Shown here one piece after another: positions 8,561 to 18,571 of a DNA stretch of 64,000 nt. The translations under genes and the position numbers were made by a program. Positions within the stretch are counted from its first letter, which is position 1. Each line of letters begins with the position of its first letter. The DNA is from Halomonas sp. KG2 (lineage in GTDB: Bacteria > Pseudomonadota > Gammaproteobacteria > Pseudomonadales > Halomonadaceae), in NCBI GenBank assembly GCA_030440445.1, contig CP098528.1, positions 1,488,001 through 1,552,000 on the forward strand. The letters run 5' to 3'. The notes under the pieces were generated by a model. That model ran no database searches. It was given only the letters and a program-made list of their open reading frames with translations, and had not been told where the DNA came from.

Positions 8561-9808
8561 ATGGATCGGGAAAAGCTCGTTAAAGACCTTTTATTTCATA
8601 TTCGCCTGGGCGAGGATTCCAGTATTGAATTCAAAGCCGTTACTTATGATGGGGATCGCCCTAAAGATCCTAACCGAGACAAAATGGCCCATGAAATCGC
8701 TGCCTTTGCCAATGGTCAGGGCGGCAGGATTATCCTGGGCGTTGTAGATGGTACCCGAGAGGTGGTAGGAATTGACGACGAAAAGGTTGCCAAAACTGAA
8801 GAATGGATCGTCAACATCAGCCAAAACAGCATCGCTCCACCAGTCCGTTTAGATACACATCTCGTGCAACTACCTAACCACCATGGGGATCTTAAAACAG
8901 TCATTTGCGTTGATATTTCTCGCAGCATCTCAGTACATCAGAGTGCAGGTCGCTACTACCAGCGAGTAGGCTCGACCAAGCAAGAAATGAAACCCGAAGT
9001 GCTTGCGCGCTTATTTCAGCAGCGCTCCCAAGCGAGGCTAATACGGTTTGATGAATCCCTGGTTCCCGGCACGGCCCTGAATAATGTTGATAAGACGTTG
9101 AAGCAGCGTTTTCTCAAGCCAGACACTTCGGAGCGGGAGCAGCTTTTTAAACTACACCTCACTGCTCGGGACGACTACGACGAAGGTTTGTCCGTGTGCG
9201 GTGTATTGTTACTCACTTCAGATCCTACACAGTGGCTTACCAACGCCTATGTGCAGTGCGTATTTTATAGCGGCACTGAACGTGATGCCCAAGATCAGCT
9301 GGATGCTCAGGATTACACCGGGCCAGTAGATCAACAGATCAATGGCGCAGTAGATTTTGTGAAGCGCAATTTGCGAGTAGCTGCTAAGAAAGAGCTGGGG
9401 CGTATTGATATTCCTCAATACGATCTTGGCGCTGTATTTGAAGCGGTTGTGAATGCCATTGCCCACCGTGACTATTCCATGACTGGTCGGCGTATTCGCC
9501 TGCATATGTTTGCAGACCGGCTGGAGCTCTTCAGTCCCGGCCAGCTCTCCAACAGTCTTACAATTGACGGTTTAATGGAAAACACAGTTACCCGTAATGA
9601 AGCGTTGGTTAACTTGTTAAGCCGCTATTACCAAGCGAGAGAAGAAGCAGGCCGCCAAGCACTGATTGAGCGGAGGGGGGAAGGTGTCCCCAAAATTATT
9701 AACCGCAGCCACGAATTAAGTGGCGTGGAGCCAACATACCGCATGGTAGATGATAGCGAACTGCTGTTAACAATTTATGCTGCGAGTAAAGATAACTATA
9801 TCGACTGA
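8561..9808 (+). CDS. AlbA_2 / GHKL ATP-binding (Schlafen-like) protein
   Basis: This 415-residue protein combines an N-terminal AlbA_2 (Schlafen-type) domain, seen as SSIEFKAVTYDG near residues 20-31 and EIAAFANGQGGRIILGV near 46-62, with a C-terminal GHKL-type ATP-binding module, seen as EAVVNAIAHRDY near 293-304, DRLELFSPGQL near 320-330 and GEGVPKII near 372-379. Proteins of this design are often called putative transcriptional regulators or RecG-like, but AlbA_2 domains can also be RNA nucleases. It lies 19 bases after the SNF2 gene and 48 bases before mod, so it should be part of one operon. Its role there is not established: nuclease effector, regulator and DNA-binding accessory all fit. 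Confidence 0.85.
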   Translation: MDREKLVKDLLFHIRLGEDSSIEFKAVTYDGDRPKDPNRDKMAHEIAAFANGQGGRIILGVVDGTREVVGIDDEKVAKTEEWIVNISQNSIAPPVRLDTHLVQLPNHHGDLKTVICVDISRSISVHQSAGRYYQRVGSTKQEMKPEVLARLFQQRSQARLIRFDESLVPGTALNNVDKTLKQRFLKPDTSEREQLFKLHLTARDDYDEGLSVCGVLLLTSDPTQWLTNAYVQCVFYSGTERDAQDQLDAQDYTGPVDQQINGAVDFVKRNLRVAAKKELGRIDIPQYDLGAVFEAVVNAIAHRDYSMTGRRIRLHMFADRLELFSPGQLSNSLTIDGLMENTVTRNEALVNLLSRYYQAREEAGRQALIERRGEGVPKIINRSHELSGVEPTYRMVDDSELLLTIYAASKDNYID

Positions 9809-9856
9809 TGTTAAAAAACATTTATAGTCAAAATTATTTGGGATTTACATTTTTAT

Positions 9857-11796
9857 ATGAGTGACCAGAATACGCGCCTAGCAGGCGAATCATTGGATAT
9901 AACCCAACAACGTCGCGTTGAGCTTAAACAGCTTTTCCCCAGTGCCTTTACCGAGACCTGTAATGATAAAGGGGAGGTCGTTGAGTCGCTTGATTTTGAG
10001 CGTTTAAAAGCTGAGTTAGGCGAGTTAACAGATATTTATGACAACCGCCGCGAACGGTATGGTATGGATTGGCCGGGAAAACGCAACTGCCTACGGTTGA
10101 TCCAACAGCCTTCAACTGCCACTCTTAAGCCTTGCCGAGAAGAGTCGGTAGACTTCGATACCACTGAAAATTTATTCATCGAAGGCGATAATCTTGAGGT
10201 GCTAAAGCTTCTGCAAAAAGGCTACTACGGCAGTGTCAAGATGATCTATATCGATCCGCCCTACAATACTGGCAAAGAGTTTATCTATCCGGATAACTTC
10301 AGCGAAAGCCTGGACACCTACTTACAATACGCTGGTTTAAAAGATAGTGAAGGCCGAAATTTCTCAACGAACAGTGCGAATGAAGGCCGATTTCACACCA
10401 AGTGGCTCAACATGATGTATCCCCGCCTATATCTTGCCCGTAACCTGCTGCGTGAGGATGGGGTGATCTTTATTTCTATTGATGACAATGAAGTGGAAAA
10501 CCTGCGCAGGATCTGTGATGAGATTTTTGGAGAAGAAAATTTTGTAGCACAATTTATTTGGGAAAAAAGAACAAATCGAGAAAATAGAAAAATTGTATCT
10601 ACACGTCATGATTACATACTTTGTTATTCACGGAATGCGTGGGAAAGTGATAGGCCTATATCTCAGTTGCCTATGAATGAAAAGGCTTTAGCAAGCTATA
10701 AAAACCCTGACAATGATTTTAGAGGGTTGTGGAAGTCTGACCCAGCTACTGCTCAAGCAGGCCATGGTACAAAAAGTCAATTCTACGACTTAGTTGCGCC
10801 TAATGGAAAAATTCATCAGTTAGAGAGTGGTAGGTGCTGGCTGTACACAGAAAAATCAATGAATCAGGCTATAGAAGAAAATCGTATATGGTTTGGAAAA
10901 GATGGCAATGGAGTTCCAAGAATAAAGACATATCTCAAAGCTAAAGATAGAAGGTTAACCCCAGAAACCATATTTTTTGCTGAAGAAGTTGGAACTACCG
11001 AGGTTGCTAAGAATAAGATAAAAGAACTATTTGATGGTATAGCTGCTTTTGAGACTCCTAAGCCTGTTCAGCTGTTGCAGACATTGTTAAAGCTCTCAGC
11101 TAATCCAGGGGTCGTAGTTGATTTTTTCTCTGGATCTGGGTCACTAGGAGAAGCTGTTTATCGCGAAAACTTAACTGGTTCAAGTACTCGCTTTGTATTG
11201 ATTCAACTGCCGAGCCTTGTGAAGAGGGAAGTGAAGCGCAAAAAATAGGCCTTAACACTATCGCGGACATAGCCAAAGAAAGAATCCGTCGAGTGGCAAA
11301 AAAAATACGAGAAGAAGCTGTAGGTAAGCTTATTTTTGAAGATTCGCTGAACCGGGATCTGGGCTTTAAAGTTCTAAAGCTTGATAAAAGCAACTTCAAA
11401 CTATGGCAAGCGCCTAGCAAAGATATTTCCGAAGACGAATTGCTTAAACAGATGGAGCTCAATGTAGACCATATAGACCCTAACGCTAGCCAGGAAGACC
11501 TGCTTTATGAGCTTTTGATCAAGGCGGGCGTGATGCCGACAGAAAAGGTTGAGCAGATTGAACTTGCAAATCACACGCTGTTTTCAGTGGCTGATGACAC
11601 TCTGTTGATTCATCTGGACGATGTTATCGACCAAGCGCTCATTGATGCCGTATTGGCGATAGCACCCAGCCAATTCATTTGTTTGGATAAAGCGTTCCAT
11701 CGCAATGACCAGCTCAAAACGAACGCTGTAAAAATTTTTGCAGCGTTTAATCAAGGCAAAGAAAAAATCGATCAAATCGATTTTAAGACGGTATAA
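9857..11796 (+). pseudogene. mod: Type III restriction-modification Mod, frameshifted
   Basis: A Type III N6-adenine or N4-cytosine DNA methyltransferase broken by one missing base. The first part (9857-11248, 463 residues) holds the catalytic DPPYNTG at about residue 133, a target recognition region, and the SAM-binding FFSGSGSLGE at about 421-430. At about 11210-11212 the frame is lost: the expected family sequence Leu-Pro-Glu-Pro-Cys-Glu-Glu-Gly-Ser-Glu-Ala is found in the next frame, and reading there continues without a stop to 11796. Adding one base would restore a 646-residue protein, the normal Mod size. The second part could start at a GTG at 11293. Mod gives both methylation and target recognition to the Res partner, so loss would silence the system unless frameshifting restores it. 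A sequencing error is also possible. Confidence 0.85.
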
Positions 11797-11807
11797 GGGG
11801 GCTGAGT

Positions 11808-14774
11808 ATGAAACTGAAATTCAACCCCGATCTGGGTTATCAGCGGGATGCCATCGAATCTACCTTGGCAGTTTTTGATAATCTCTCTACGGCTGGTGAA
11901 CCCTATCGCAAGCTGGGCATCGCCAACACGTTAACACTTAACCCAGATATGCTGCTAGAAAACCTGCATCGTGTGCAGGAATATAACTTTATCGAGAAAT
12001 CGAATAGCCTGTTTGGTGCTAGCGACGATTATCCGTTCCCAAATTTCTCGGTGGAGATGGAGACGGGTACTGGCAAAACGTATGTGTACCTGCGCAGCAT
12101 TTTCGAGCTGAACCAACAGCTGGGGCTGCGTAAGTTTATTATCGTGGTGCCATCGGTCGCTATCCGTGAAGGCGTGCTTTCTTCTCTTAAATTGATGAAA
12201 ACGCATTTTCGTAATTTGTATGACAATGTGCCCTTTGACCACTATGTATATAGCGCCAAAGACTTATCTAAAGTGCGGCAGTTTGCCACCGCTAATACGC
12301 TACAAATTATGGTGATTAACATCCAGGCTTTTCAGCGAGATGCTGGGGATGTGGAAAACTACGACAACTTGACACAGGATCAGATCAAAAAGCTCTCGGT
12401 CATTCATCGGGAACAGGATCGTATGTCTGGAGCAAAGCCTATTGAGTTTATCCAAGATGTCAGACCAGTCCTTATCATTGATGAACCTCAATCGGTAGAC
12501 AATACCGCTAAAGCGCGTCGTGCAGTCAATCACTTAAAGCCTCTTTTTGCACTACGCTACTCAGCGACCCACCGTAACCCCTACAACGTGATTTACCAGC
12601 TTGGCCCGGTTAAGGCTTATGATATGAAGCTGGTAAAGCAAATTTCAGTGGCGTCAATCCAATCTCAATGCAATGTTAATCAGGCGTACTTAAAGTTAAG
12701 TAAAATAGGCTATGTAGGCAAGGCCAAAATGCCTTCTGCCTCAGTAGTGATATTTGAAGACAAGCCCAATGGTACCAAAGAGAAGTCCGTCAAACTTAAG
12801 CAGGGTACGGATTTGTCTGACCATACTAATCGATCAGGCTATCAGGGATACGTGGTAGACGAAATCTATGCTGAGCCAGGCGCTGAGTACGTTCGTTTTG
12901 CCAACAACATTATTCTAGAGCCAGAGCAAGAAAAAGATGGTATTCATGATGATGTCATTAAAGAGCAGATCCGTCAGACGGTAGAGGAGCACTTTAAGAA
13001 AGAGCGCAACCTGCAAAAGCAGGGTGTGAAAGTGAAGGTTCTTTCACTGTTTTTCATCGACAAGGTGGCAAACTATCGCTACTACGATGAGCATGGCAAT
13101 GTCCAGAAAGGTAAGATCGCCCGCTGGTTTGAAGAAGCCTATCAAGAGTTTGCCGCTAGCTCATTATTTAATGACCTGCCTAAGCGAGACGTAGAGCAGG
13201 TGCACAATGGCTATTTCGCAGAAGTCAAAAAGCGCGGCAAGGTGGTCGAGCTGAAGGATACTAGTGGCAACACGGCTAGCGATGCTGAAGTATACGAACT
13301 GATTATGAAACGCAAAGAATGGCTGTTGGATGACGCTGTGCCGCTGCGTTTTATTTTTAGCCATTCCGCTCTTAAAGAGGGCTGGGATAACCCTAATGTA
13401 TTTCAAATATGCTCTTTACGGGAATTCGGTAGTGAAAAGGAGCGACGACAAACCTTAGGACGTGGCCTGCGCTTGGCTGTAGATGCCAACGGTGACCGCG
13501 TTTATGATCCACAGGTGAATCGTCTAACGGTCATAGCCAGCGAATCCTTTGAGGAGTACGCGAAGAACCTGCAAACAGAGATGGAAAAAGACATTGGCGG
13601 TGGCTTCAAGTTTGGGCGAGTACCGACAATTGCGTTTGCGGCTTTATCGATTAATGACTCTGAAACACTAGGTCAGGAAAAATCCCGACACCTGTGGCAG
13701 GCATTAAAGACAGAAGGCTATCTAGATGCCAAAGGAGACTTGACTGCTAAGTTTAAACCGGATGATCTTTATTTTGAACTGCAGGTGCCAAGCGACTTCC
13801 AGTCGATCGAAAACGAGATTATTGACCGTCTACGTGGCTTTATGTTCGCAGGGAGGGTGAAGGATGCTAGAGGACGTACGACTGTAACGTATAACAAGAG
13901 GGTAGAATTAAATCCTGACTTCAAGGCGCTGTGGGATAAAATCAGCCAAAAAACCCGTTACGCCATCCATTTTGATACTCAGCAACTGGTGAATCTAGCC
14001 AGTCACAAGCTTAAGAATATGCCAGTAGTAAAACCAGTTACGCTAACGGTAGGTCATACTCAAACTAAACTAACCAATGCTGGATTCGGAAGCGATCGGC
14101 AAATATCAACCCCTAAAGAACGTTATGTAAGCTCCCATGAAACATTACCGGATTTGGTTGGAATTTTGCAGGAGAGAACTGATCTAACACGAGATACGTT
14201 ACTCACCATAATTCGTAATTGTAATCGGCTGGGAGAGTTTAAAACGAATCCTCAGGGTTTTATTACCGAGTCCGCTAAACAAATTAAGAAAGCACTCGAT
14301 GAGCTTCTGGTAGATGGAATACGCTACGAGAAGCTTGGCGGTGAGCACTACAAAATGGAGTTGTTCGACGAGCCGGAGCTGGAAACCTACTTGGATCGCT
14401 CTTACCAAGTGCTTCATGGTAATCAAGGCAGCCCAGTTCAAACACCGTATGACTATATTGAGTGTGATTCCCAAATAGAACGAAAGACTGCCCATGCTTT
14501 AGATGGCGCTGAGAACGTCAAATTTTTCTGTAAACTGCCGCGTTGGTTTACTATTCCTACACCGGTTGGTGAATACAACCCCGATTGGGCAGTCGTATTA
14601 GAAGAGGATCGAAAGGTATACTTGATCCGTGAAACAAAAACGACTCATGATAGCAATAAACGTCGCGTAGAGGAAAATTTGAAAATCTTATGTGGAGAAG
14701 CTCACTTTAAAGCGTTAGGTGATGTGGACTACCGAGTAGCAACGTCCGTAGCTGAAGTTGTTTCGAGTTCATGA
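11808..14774 (+). CDS. res: Type III restriction enzyme Res subunit
   Basis: A 988-residue superfamily 2 helicase-nuclease. Motif I (METGTGKT) lies at about residues 83-90, the DEPQ form of motif II at about 225, motif III as RYSATHRN near 252, and motif VI as QTLGRGLRL near 547. The C-terminus has a PD-(D/E)xK endonuclease site: NPDWAVV near 923 followed by RETK near 940. Length and domain order match Type III Res proteins, and all motifs look intact. It starts 11 bases after the mod stop with an AAGGGGG-type ribosome binding site. Res cuts only in complex with Mod after two head-to-head sites, so the frameshifted mod gene should leave it inactive. A hairpin terminator follows. Confidence 0.93.
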   Translation: MKLKFNPDLGYQRDAIESTLAVFDNLSTAGEPYRKLGIANTLTLNPDMLLENLHRVQEYNFIEKSNSLFGASDDYPFPNFSVEMETGTGKTYVYLRSIFELNQQLGLRKFIIVVPSVAIREGVLSSLKLMKTHFRNLYDNVPFDHYVYSAKDLSKVRQFATANTLQIMVINIQAFQRDAGDVENYDNLTQDQIKKLSVIHREQDRMSGAKPIEFIQDVRPVLIIDEPQSVDNTAKARRAVNHLKPLFALRYSATHRNPYNVIYQLGPVKAYDMKLVKQISVASIQSQCNVNQAYLKLSKIGYVGKAKMPSASVVIFEDKPNGTKEKSVKLKQGTDLSDHTNRSGYQGYVVDEIYAEPGAEYVRFANNIILEPEQEKDGIHDDVIKEQIRQTVEEHFKKERNLQKQGVKVKVLSLFFIDKVANYRYYDEHGNVQKGKIARWFEEAYQEFAASSLFNDLPKRDVEQVHNGYFAEVKKRGKVVELKDTSGNTASDAEVYELIMKRKEWLLDDAVPLRFIFSHSALKEGWDNPNVFQICSLREFGSEKERRQTLGRGLRLAVDANGDRVYDPQVNRLTVIASESFEEYAKNLQTEMEKDIGGGFKFGRVPTIAFAALSINDSETLGQEKSRHLWQALKTEGYLDAKGDLTAKFKPDDLYFELQVPSDFQSIENEIIDRLRGFMFAGRVKDARGRTTVTYNKRVELNPDFKALWDKISQKTRYAIHFDTQQLVNLASHKLKNMPVVKPVTLTVGHTQTKLTNAGFGSDRQISTPKERYVSSHETLPDLVGILQERTDLTRDTLLTIIRNCNRLGEFKTNPQGFITESAKQIKKALDELLVDGIRYEKLGGEHYKMELFDEPELETYLDRSYQVLHGNQGSPVQTPYDYIECDSQIERKTAHALDGAENVKFFCKLPRWFTIPTPVGEYNPDWAVVLEEDRKVYLIRETKTTHDSNKRRVEENLKILCGEAHFKALGDVDYRVATSVAEVVSSS

Positions 14775-14783
14775 TTCTGTTGG

Positions 14784-14817
14784 AAAGCTTCTCTTCTGTA
14801 TAAAGAGAAGCTTTTTA
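14784..14817 (+). terminator. Rho-independent terminator after res
   Basis: A 12-bp perfect stem (AAAGCTTCTCTT / AAGAGAAGCTTT) with a seven-base loop, ending in a short T run, begins 10 bases after the res stop codon. The stem is only one third G+C, but it is long and well placed to end the four-gene defence operon. Confidence 0.75.
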
Positions 14818-14883
14818 CTTACATCTATCTATAGATACGAATAAAGATTCATCTTATGACAACTATGGGCTGCATTACGATGG

Positions 14884-15780
14884 TTAGCTAGGCTGTTTTT
14901 TGGAATCAGGACCAAGGATTAACCAGACGGACAATAAAATGACGGCAGACCCTGATAGGAATCCGCTGGAAATCGTTTCATCAAGCACTAAAAAGCCCCA
15001 TAGCACAGCGAAGGGTGGTACTAAGAAGGTGACGGTGAGCGACCGTAAAGGCCCGATGTCGGCGATCAATCTAAAATAGAGGATATAAGCGAGAGAGGTG
15101 CATAAAAAGCCGACGGCTAACAGACTGATCCACACATCACCTTGAAGCCAATCGATGCTAGGGCCATATGAAATATTCCAGATCAAAAAGGGACTGAGAA
15201 AAGCGGTCGCGCCTATTTGACTGCCAAACGCTACCAGCGTTGAATCCAGGCCGCCCTGTTGGGTTATCCACTTTCGGGTGAGAAACCCCGCAAAGCCGTA
15301 ACCAATAGTGGCTATGATACAAGCCGCCACGCCAATGTATATATTGCCGACGATATTTGAATCACCCACCGTAGTAATGACCGTAATACCGATAATACCT
15401 AATGTGACACCTATCCATTTTCTTAACGATAAACGCTCGCCAAAGATAAATAAGCCAATCATTGCACCCGTTAAAGGCGTTGTGGCATTTAAAATAGCGG
15501 AGTATCCAGCAGGTAATAATGTTGCTGCTATGCTGTACATTAGAAAAGGAATGCCTGAGTTGATAGCGCCCAATATCAAAACCTTGCCTAGTTTACCTCT
15601 GAATTCCAGGCTTTTGCGTATGATTAAGATGATAAAAGCTAAACCCAGTAGGCCAAAAAAGACTCTAAAAAATGCTGTGTTGATTGGCCCTATCGCTGGG
15701 GAGGCGATGCGCATGAAAAGAAAGCTAGCTCCCCAGATAGCGGCTAATGATAGGAGTCGTATATAGTCGATTGCTTTCAT
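14884..15780 (-). CDS. EamA-family (DMT) transporter
   Basis: The 298-residue product has about ten hydrophobic helices in two five-helix halves, each an EamA repeat: AAIWGASFLFMRIASPAIGP opens the first and YGFAGFLTRKW the second, with a final LVLDETISSGF segment typical of drug/metabolite exporters. Such proteins move amino acids, nucleobases or other small molecules out of the cell; the substrate cannot be told. I choose the ATG at 15780 because GGGGA precedes it by five bases; the in-frame ATG at 15792 has no ribosome binding site. It lies downstream of and convergent with res, and divergent from alkB. Confidence 0.85.
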   Translation of the reverse strand: MKAIDYIRLLSLAAIWGASFLFMRIASPAIGPINTAFFRVFFGLLGLAFIILIIRKSLEFRGKLGKVLILGAINSGIPFLMYSIAATLLPAGYSAILNATTPLTGAMIGLFIFGERLSLRKWIGVTLGIIGITVITTVGDSNIVGNIYIGVAACIIATIGYGFAGFLTRKWITQQGGLDSTLVAFGSQIGATAFLSPFLIWNISYGPSIDWLQGDVWISLLAVGFLCTSLAYILYFRLIADIGPLRSLTVTFLVPPFAVLWGFLVLDETISSGFLSGSAVILLSVWLILGPDSKKQPS

Positions 15781-15918
15781 TTTATTCCCCATTTTAAGGT
15801 TTTCTATTAGTCAACAAGCCCTAGGGTTAGCCTCGTGTGGCTCAGTATTGCCGCCTTTGGGACATGGGAGAAACCCGTTTCTTGCTGTCTTTGTAGTCGG
15901 TACAAAATAGGCGTCGCT

Positions 15919-16533
15919 ATGACGTTTACAGATCTGTTTGAAAACGACGATATGAAGTTGATTAACCTGCTTCCACAAGATGGGGCGGTCTATTACTACG
16001 GCAAACTTCTAGAGACGGCTATTGCCGATATGTATCTAGCTAAATGTCGGGACGAACTAAGTTGGGAGCATGATCGAGCGTTTATTTACGGAAAAGAGAT
16101 CGTTACCAAGAGGAAAATAGCCTGGTATGCAGATGTGCCGGTCTCTTATACCTACTCTGGATATACCAAGATGGCGTCAGTGTGGCCTGGTTTTTTACAA
16201 GAGATTAAGCAGGTAGTGGAGAGTAACTGCGGTGACGTATTTAATTCGTGCTTGTGTAACTTCTATAGTTCAGGCGCGGAAGGTATGAGTTGGCACAGTG
16301 ATGCTGAAAAAGATCTGGTTGAGAATGGTGTGATTGGCGCGTTGAGCCTAGGTGGCGAAAGGAGATTTTCGTTTAAACATAAACAAACAGGGGAGAGTCT
16401 ATCGCTTAATCTAGAGCACGGTAGTCTGTTGGTGATGAAAGGTGCCACGCAGCAAAACTGGCTACATAGCCTGCCTAAAACCAAGAAAGATTGCGAGCCG
16501 CGGGTGAGCCTCACGTTTAGGCAAATGCGCTAA
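15919..16533 (+). CDS. alkB: AlkB-type 2-oxoglutarate-dependent dioxygenase
   Basis: The 204-residue protein carries the Fe(II)/2-oxoglutarate site of AlkB enzymes: a His-x-Asp pair in MSWHSDAEKDL, a distal His in NWLHSLPKTKK, and the Arg pair of PRVSLTFRQM at the C-terminus. The substrate loop GKEIVTKRKIAWYADVP is also typical of the AlkB/ALKBH2-3 group. The enzyme repairs alkylated bases such as 1-methyladenine and 3-methylcytosine by oxidative demethylation. The upstream in-frame codons to 15835 read like non-coding sequence, so I use the ATG at 15919; an ATG at 15952 is a second option. It is transcribed away from the EamA gene. Confidence 0.88.
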   Translation: MTFTDLFENDDMKLINLLPQDGAVYYYGKLLETAIADMYLAKCRDELSWEHDRAFIYGKEIVTKRKIAWYADVPVSYTYSGYTKMASVWPGFLQEIKQVVESNCGDVFNSCLCNFYSSGAEGMSWHSDAEKDLVENGVIGALSLGGERRFSFKHKQTGESLSLNLEHGSLLVMKGATQQNWLHSLPKTKKDCEPRVSLTFRQMR

Positions 16534-16652
16534 CCAACTGTTGATACAGGCTGATAGCTTATCTGTCGCGAGTCAAAGAAAGATAGGAGGTGGCAGCTCT
16601 AAATCGGTCGCGAACTAAAGCTGCCCTCTGCTTGTGCCGTTGTTGGCATGCC

Positions 16653-17747
16653 CTAAGCGGCGCGGCTTTGCTCTGTCACTTTTGACTCTGTTGCGGGGAA
16701 GCGGTGCCATTGCCGTGGATGGACGAAGAGGCGTTGTCCACGGCGCATCTCAAGCTGCTCAAAATCAGCATGGCGCACTGTTGCCAGCCACGGCTTAGCC
16801 AACCAGTCGGCTTCCAGCTCAACACGCACTTCAGCACCTACCGGTGAAATGGCCGTAACCGTCACCGGCAGATGGCTCTCTGCACTAGGCTGCTGGGCAA
16901 GGCGCACTTCATGAGGACGTAGCAATAGCTCTTCGTTACCGTCAGGCAAGTCAACATTGAGATGGGCGTCACCGCAGGTGAGCACACCTTGGTGTACCTT
17001 GCCTTCCAAGTGGTTAACGTCGCCAAGGAATTCAAATACAAAACGATTTTTGGGCGAACGGTAGAGCGTTTCAGGCGTATCAATTTGCTCGATACGTCCG
17101 TTGCTCATCACCACCACACGGTCAGACAGTTCCAGCGCTTCTTCTTGATCGTGGGTAACAAACACGCTGGTAAAGTTAAGCTCTTCATGCAGGCGGCGTA
17201 ACCAGCGTCGTAGATCCTGGCGCACCTTGGCATCCAGCGCGCCAAATGGCTCATCCAAAAGCAATACGTCAGGCTCAACGGCCAAGGCGCGGGCGAGAGA
17301 AACACGTTGCTGCTGGCCGCCAGAGAGCTGGGCAGGCAAACGGTTAGCTAAATGCTGCAGCTGAACCATTTCCAACAGCCTAAAGACGCGGGCGCGAATC
17401 TCGCCGTTGGATGGGCGGCGCTTTTTGGGCATCACGGTTAGCCCAAAGGCTACATTGTCGTACACGCTCATATGGCGAAACAGGGCGTAGTGCTGGAAAA
17501 CAAATCCAATGCGGCGATCGCGAACGTGAACATTGGTCACATCGCGGTCGCCGAACAGTATTTTACCGGGTTGAGGAGAGCGGTCAGCGCTCTCTAAGCC
17601 GGCAATAATACGCAGCAGTGTGGTTTTTCCTGAGCCAGACGGGCCAAGCAGGCCGACTAGTTCGCCTTCATGGATGTCTAGATTGATCGGCTCAAGCGCT
17701 TGGGTATTGGCAAAGTGCTTGGCGATGTTCTGTAGGCGAATGCTCAT
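16653..17747 (-). CDS. cysA: Sulfate/thiosulfate ABC transporter ATPase CysA
   Basis: The 364-residue ATPase powers sulfate and thiosulfate import. It shows Walker A GPSGSGKT at residues 35-42, the signature LSGGQQQR, Walker [13 protein letters not shown], the H-loop [18 protein letters not shown], and a C-terminal TOBE-like domain with [11 protein letters not shown]. The start is the ATG at 17747 after AGGAGG, not the upstream ATG. This start overlaps the cysW stop by four bases (ATGA), so translation is coupled. It is the last gene of the sbp-cysT-cysW-cysA operon. Confidence 0.95.
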   Translation of the reverse strand: MSIRLQNIAKHFANTQALEPINLDIHEGELVGLLGPSGSGKTTLLRIIAGLESADRSPQPGKILFGDRDVTNVHVRDRRIGFVFQHYALFRHMSVYDNVAFGLTVMPKKRRPSNGEIRARVFRLLEMVQLQHLANRLPAQLSGGQQQRVSLARALAVEPDVLLLDEPFGALDAKVRQDLRRWLRRLHEELNFTSVFVTHDQEEALELSDRVVVMSNGRIEQIDTPETLYRSPKNRFVFEFLGDVNHLEGKVHQGVLTCGDAHLNVDLPDGNEELLLRPHEVRLAQQPSAESHLPVTVTAISPVGAEVRVELEADWLAKPWLATVRHADFEQLEMRRGQRLFVHPRQWHRFPATESKVTEQSRAA

Positions 17748-18571
17748 AAAAATGCCTCCTGGCGCGCTGCGCGCCATTCCAGACCTGCCTTGGCCGCAAG
17801 GGTTAACAGGGCAATAAGGGCCAGTAGCGCGGCGCTAGCAAACGCGCCCACCGCGTTGTAATCCTGATAAAGCTGCTCTAGATGCAGCGGTAAGGTGTTG
17901 GTCTTTCCTCGAATAGCTCCGGCGACCACCGAAACGGCACCAAATTCACCCACGGCACGCGCGTTAGTGAGGATGATCCCGTAGAGCAGTGCCCAGCGAA
18001 TGTTGGGTAGCGTGACACGCCGAAAGGTGGTCCAGCCGCCAGCGCCGAGGGTCACGGCGGCTTCTTCTTCTCGGGAACCTTGGGCCTGCATGAGCGGAAT
18101 AAGTTCACGTGCCACAAACGGGCAGGTCACGAAAATAGTTACCATCAAAATGCCGGGCCAAGCGAACATCAGTTGAATATCGTGGGTGTCTAGCCAACTG
18201 CCAATCCAGCCATTACGGCCATATAGCAACAGATAGATAAGCCCGGCAACTACGGGGGAAACGGCAAATGGAATATCGATCAGCGTTTGTAAAATACGCC
18301 GACCCGGGAAACTGAAGCGGGTAACCAGCCACGCCAAGGCGACACCAAATACTAGGCAAATCGGTATGGTTAATAACGCAATGACGAGCGTCAGGCCAAT
18401 CGCGTGCAGGGTGAACGTATCGCTAACGTTGGCCCAAAAGACCATCACGCCCTGGGAAAAGGCTTGGGCAAAAATTGCCACCAAAGGTAGCAGCAAAAAT
18501 AGCGCTGACAGCAACAGAGCGGCGCCAATCAGTAAACGCCGCACAGCGGGTGCATCACCAATCCGGCGCAT
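17744..18571 (-). CDS. cysW: Sulfate ABC transporter permease CysW
   Basis: A 275-residue permease with six membrane helices. The family signature is the EAA loop with [22 protein letters not shown] near the middle, which docks on CysA, and the [16 protein letters not shown] segment of CysW. The start at 18571 (MRRIGDAP) follows GGAGG by about 9 bases and overlaps the cysT stop by one base (TAATG). The longer in-frame ATG at 18616 lies inside cysT and has no ribosome binding site. Together with CysT it forms the membrane channel for sulfate. Confidence 0.93.
   Translation of the reverse strand: MRRIGDAPAVRRLLIGAALLLSALFLLLPLVAIFAQAFSQGVMVFWANVSDTFTLHAIGLTLVIALLTIPICLVFGVALAWLVTRFSFPGRRILQTLIDIPFAVSPVVAGLIYLLLYGRNGWIGSWLDTHDIQLMFAWPGILMVTIFVTCPFVARELIPLMQAQGSREEEAAVTLGAGGWTTFRRVTLPNIRWALLYGIILTNARAVGEFGAVSVVAGAIRGKTNTLPLHLEQLYQDYNAVGAFASAALLALIALLTLAAKAGLEWRAARQEAFL

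Noticed and set aside
5698..14774. A DISARM or BREX system
   Set aside because: The SNF2 helicase recalls DrmD, but no DrmA, DrmB, DrmC, PglX or PglZ gene is present. Mod and Res are standard Type III proteins.
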